Shown piece after piece: positions 6,422 to 7,831 of a stretch of 7,831 nucleotides of DNA (position 1 is the stretch's first letter; each line of letters opens with the position of its first letter). The stretch spans positions 1 through 7,831 of the forward strand of contig CAMBSA010000065.1 in assembly GCA_945869935.1 (NCBI GenBank), read 5' to 3'. The notes beneath the pieces were generated by a model. That model ran no database searches. It was given only the letters and a program-made list of their open reading frames with translations, and was not told the DNA's origin. Source of the stretch: Bordetella parapertussis (GTDB taxonomy: Bacteria > Pseudomonadota > Gammaproteobacteria > Burkholderiales > SG8-39). The position numbers and the translations under genes were made by a program.

Positions 6422-7486
6422 ATGAAAGAAGATCTGACACGTCATCGGGAAGCAATCGACGATATCGATCGGAAGGTGGTCGAACTGCTGAACGAGCGCG
6501 CCGCACATGCTATTGCGATCGGCAAGGCCAAAGGTGGTGCCGCAGTTTACCGACCGGAGAGGGAGGCGCAAGTTCTTTCGAATGTTGCTGCAGGCGCTGG
6601 AACATTGTCAGGAGAATCGCTTCGTACGATTTACCGCGAAGTCATGTCTGCCTGCCGCGCCCTGGAGCAGTCGCTTGGAGTTTCGTATCTCGGTCCTGAG
6701 GGAACTTTCAGCGAGATGGCGCTTTACAAGCATTTTGGTCACAGCGTCTCGGCCGTGCCGTGCGCGTCGATCGACGAGGTTTTTCGACGTGCCGAGACCG
6801 GGGAGGTTCGTTATGCTGTGGTCCCGGTCGAGAACTCCACCGAAGGAGCGATTGCAAGGACGCTGGATCTCCTGTTGTCGACATCACTGCGCATTTGCGG
6901 GGAGGTGGTGCTCAGGGTCAGGCAAAACCTGATGGCAACGTCCGACTCCCTCGATAGTTTCAAGATTGTCTATTCCCATGCGCAATCTCTTGCGCAGTGC
7001 CATTCATGGCTTTCTCAAAAGCTGCCTGGGGCCGAGCGTGTGCCGGTATCCAGTAACGCGGAAGCTGCGAGACGTGCCGCACAAGAGCCGGGTACGTGCG
7101 CAATCGGACCGGAATTGGCGGCGGAAAGATATGGACTCAAGCTTCTTTCCAAGGGAATCGAAGACGATCCCAGGAACATGACGAGGTTTCTTGTTCTTGG
7201 AAATATCGAAACAGGGCGCTCCGGTCGCGATCGCACGTCTCTTGCGATTACCGCACACAATCGTCCGGGGGCAGTTCACGAACTGATTTCTCCGTTTGCG
7301 GTCCACGGCGTCAGCATGACACGAATCGAGTCGCGACCTGCACGGACCGGCCAGTGGGAGTACTACTTCTACATAGATCTGGAGGGCCATCAGTCAGACG
7401 GCGCGTTGCAAGCCGCGCTTGCGGAAGTGACATCCCGGGCGCCGTTCATGAAGATTTTCGGCTCCTATCCAGCAGCCACTAACTGA
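6422..7486 (+). CDS. pheA: Bifunctional chorismate mutase/prephenate dehydratase (P-protein)
   Basis: A 354-residue cytosolic enzyme that turns chorismate into prephenate and then phenylpyruvate, the precursor of phenylalanine. Seen in order: an AroQ-type chorismate mutase domain (about 1-85) with active-site candidates R9, R26, K37 in GKAK, and R47/E48 in RPEREAQ; a prephenate dehydratase domain (about 86-262) opening with YLGPEGTFSE, containing VPVENSTEGA (134-143) and the catalytic NMTRF motif (T254, R255, F256); and a C-terminal ACT domain (about 272-350) with RPGAVHEL (281-288) and ESRP (303-306), the two segments tied to phenylalanine feedback binding in E. coli P-protein. All parts are intact, so it should be an active, Phe-inhibited enzyme (inference). 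It is separated from serC by 145 bp in which I found no terminator or clear promoter, and is followed by hisC after 11 bp, suggesting co-transcription with hisC. Confidence 0.97.
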   Translation: MKEDLTRHREAIDDIDRKVVELLNERAAHAIAIGKAKGGAAVYRPEREAQVLSNVAAGAGTLSGESLRTIYREVMSACRALEQSLGVSYLGPEGTFSEMALYKHFGHSVSAVPCASIDEVFRRAETGEVRYAVVPVENSTEGAIARTLDLLLSTSLRICGEVVLRVRQNLMATSDSLDSFKIVYSHAQSLAQCHSWLSQKLPGAERVPVSSNAEAARRAAQEPGTCAIGPELAAERYGLKLLSKGIEDDPRNMTRFLVLGNIETGRSGRDRTSLAITAHNRPGAVHELISPFAVHGVSMTRIESRPARTGQWEYYFYIDLEGHQSDGALQAALAEVTSRAPFMKIFGSYPAATN

Positions 7487-7497
7487 GCAAGCACGCC

Positions 7498-7831
7498 ATG
7501 ACCGATATCTGTGAATCGTCTCCTGCTTACATACGAGCAATTGCACCCTATCAACCGGGAAAGCCAATTTCGGAATTGGCCCGCGAGTATTCCCTTGAAG
7601 AGTCGCAAATCGTAAAACTCGCATCAAACGAAAATCCGCTGGGATTTTCGCCACTGGCGCGTAAGGCGATAGAACGTGAACTGCATGATCTTTTTCGTTA
7701 TCCCGACGGAAATGCGTTTGATCTGAAACTTGCCCTGTCGCGTCATTACGGCTTGCCTATGGAGGCTATCGTTGTTGGAAACGGCTCCAATGACCTGCTG
7801 GAGATCGTAGCTTTGGCATTTCTTGCGCCCG
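7498..7831 (+). CDS. hisC: Histidinol-phosphate aminotransferase, N-terminal part (cut by window end)
   Basis: The first 111 codons of a class I/II PLP aminotransferase, open to the right edge. Seen: PYQPGKP (17-23), KLASNENPLG (40-49), FRYPDGNAFDLKLALS (66-81) and GNGSND (94-99), which contributes to the PLP phosphate site. These are typical of HisC, which transaminates imidazole acetol phosphate with glutamate in histidine synthesis. The catalytic Lys lies beyond the window. The start ATG lies 11 bp after the pheA stop; the ribosome site is weak (GAGCAAG). Position beside pheA is that of the HisC2-type copies found next to aromatic amino-acid genes, which may also transaminate phenylpyruvate or hydroxyphenylpyruvate; whether a second hisC exists in the his operon cannot be seen here. 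Confidence 0.93.
   Translation, partial: MTDICESSPAYIRAIAPYQPGKPISELAREYSLEESQIVKLASNENPLGFSPLARKAIERELHDLFRYPDGNAFDLKLALSRHYGLPMEAIVVGNGSNDLLEIVALAFLAP

Overview
The window looks like ordinary chromosomal housekeeping DNA from a betaproteobacterium of moderately high GC. The assignment rests on gene order (an OmpA-family gene divergent from gyrA, then serC, pheA and hisC on one strand) and on the protein sequences: a GyrA starting [20 protein letters not shown], a short OmpA with a GYWTPAMA motif, and a fused chorismate mutase/prephenate dehydratase. Genus cannot be decided from sequence alone. I see no mobile element, CRISPR array, tRNA, rRNA or phage gene.

Left part, minus strand: an OmpA-family lipoprotein-like or periplasmic peptidoglycan-binding protein (1406-2137) is followed downstream by an intrinsic terminator (1362-1387). 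Only 8 nt beyond its stem begins a TRZ/ATZ-type amidohydrolase, probably 5-methylthioadenosine/S-adenosylhomocysteine deaminase (28-1356). A 355-bp divergent intergenic region (2138-2492) carries a predicted ompA promoter, a predicted gyrA extended -10 promoter, and a structured gyrA leader with two adjoining stem-loops.

Right part, plus strand: gyrA (2493-5135), serC (5182-6276), pheA (6422-7486) and the first 111 codons of hisC (7498 to the window edge). After gyrA this is an amino-acid biosynthesis run. SerC makes phosphoserine (and serves pyridoxal phosphate synthesis in many proteobacteria). PheA makes phenylpyruvate from chorismate. HisC is a PLP aminotransferase acting in histidine synthesis, and such enzymes often also transaminate aromatic keto acids. 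In related bacteria the series commonly continues with tyrA, aroA, cmk and rpsA, which would lie beyond the window.

No undescribed system was found. The points most worth checking are the GyrA quinolone/NBTI pocket residues (Ala83, Glu87, Tyr120), the folded gyrA leader RNA, the mtaD start abutting the ompA terminator, and the ambiguous serC start next to a GC-rich hairpin.
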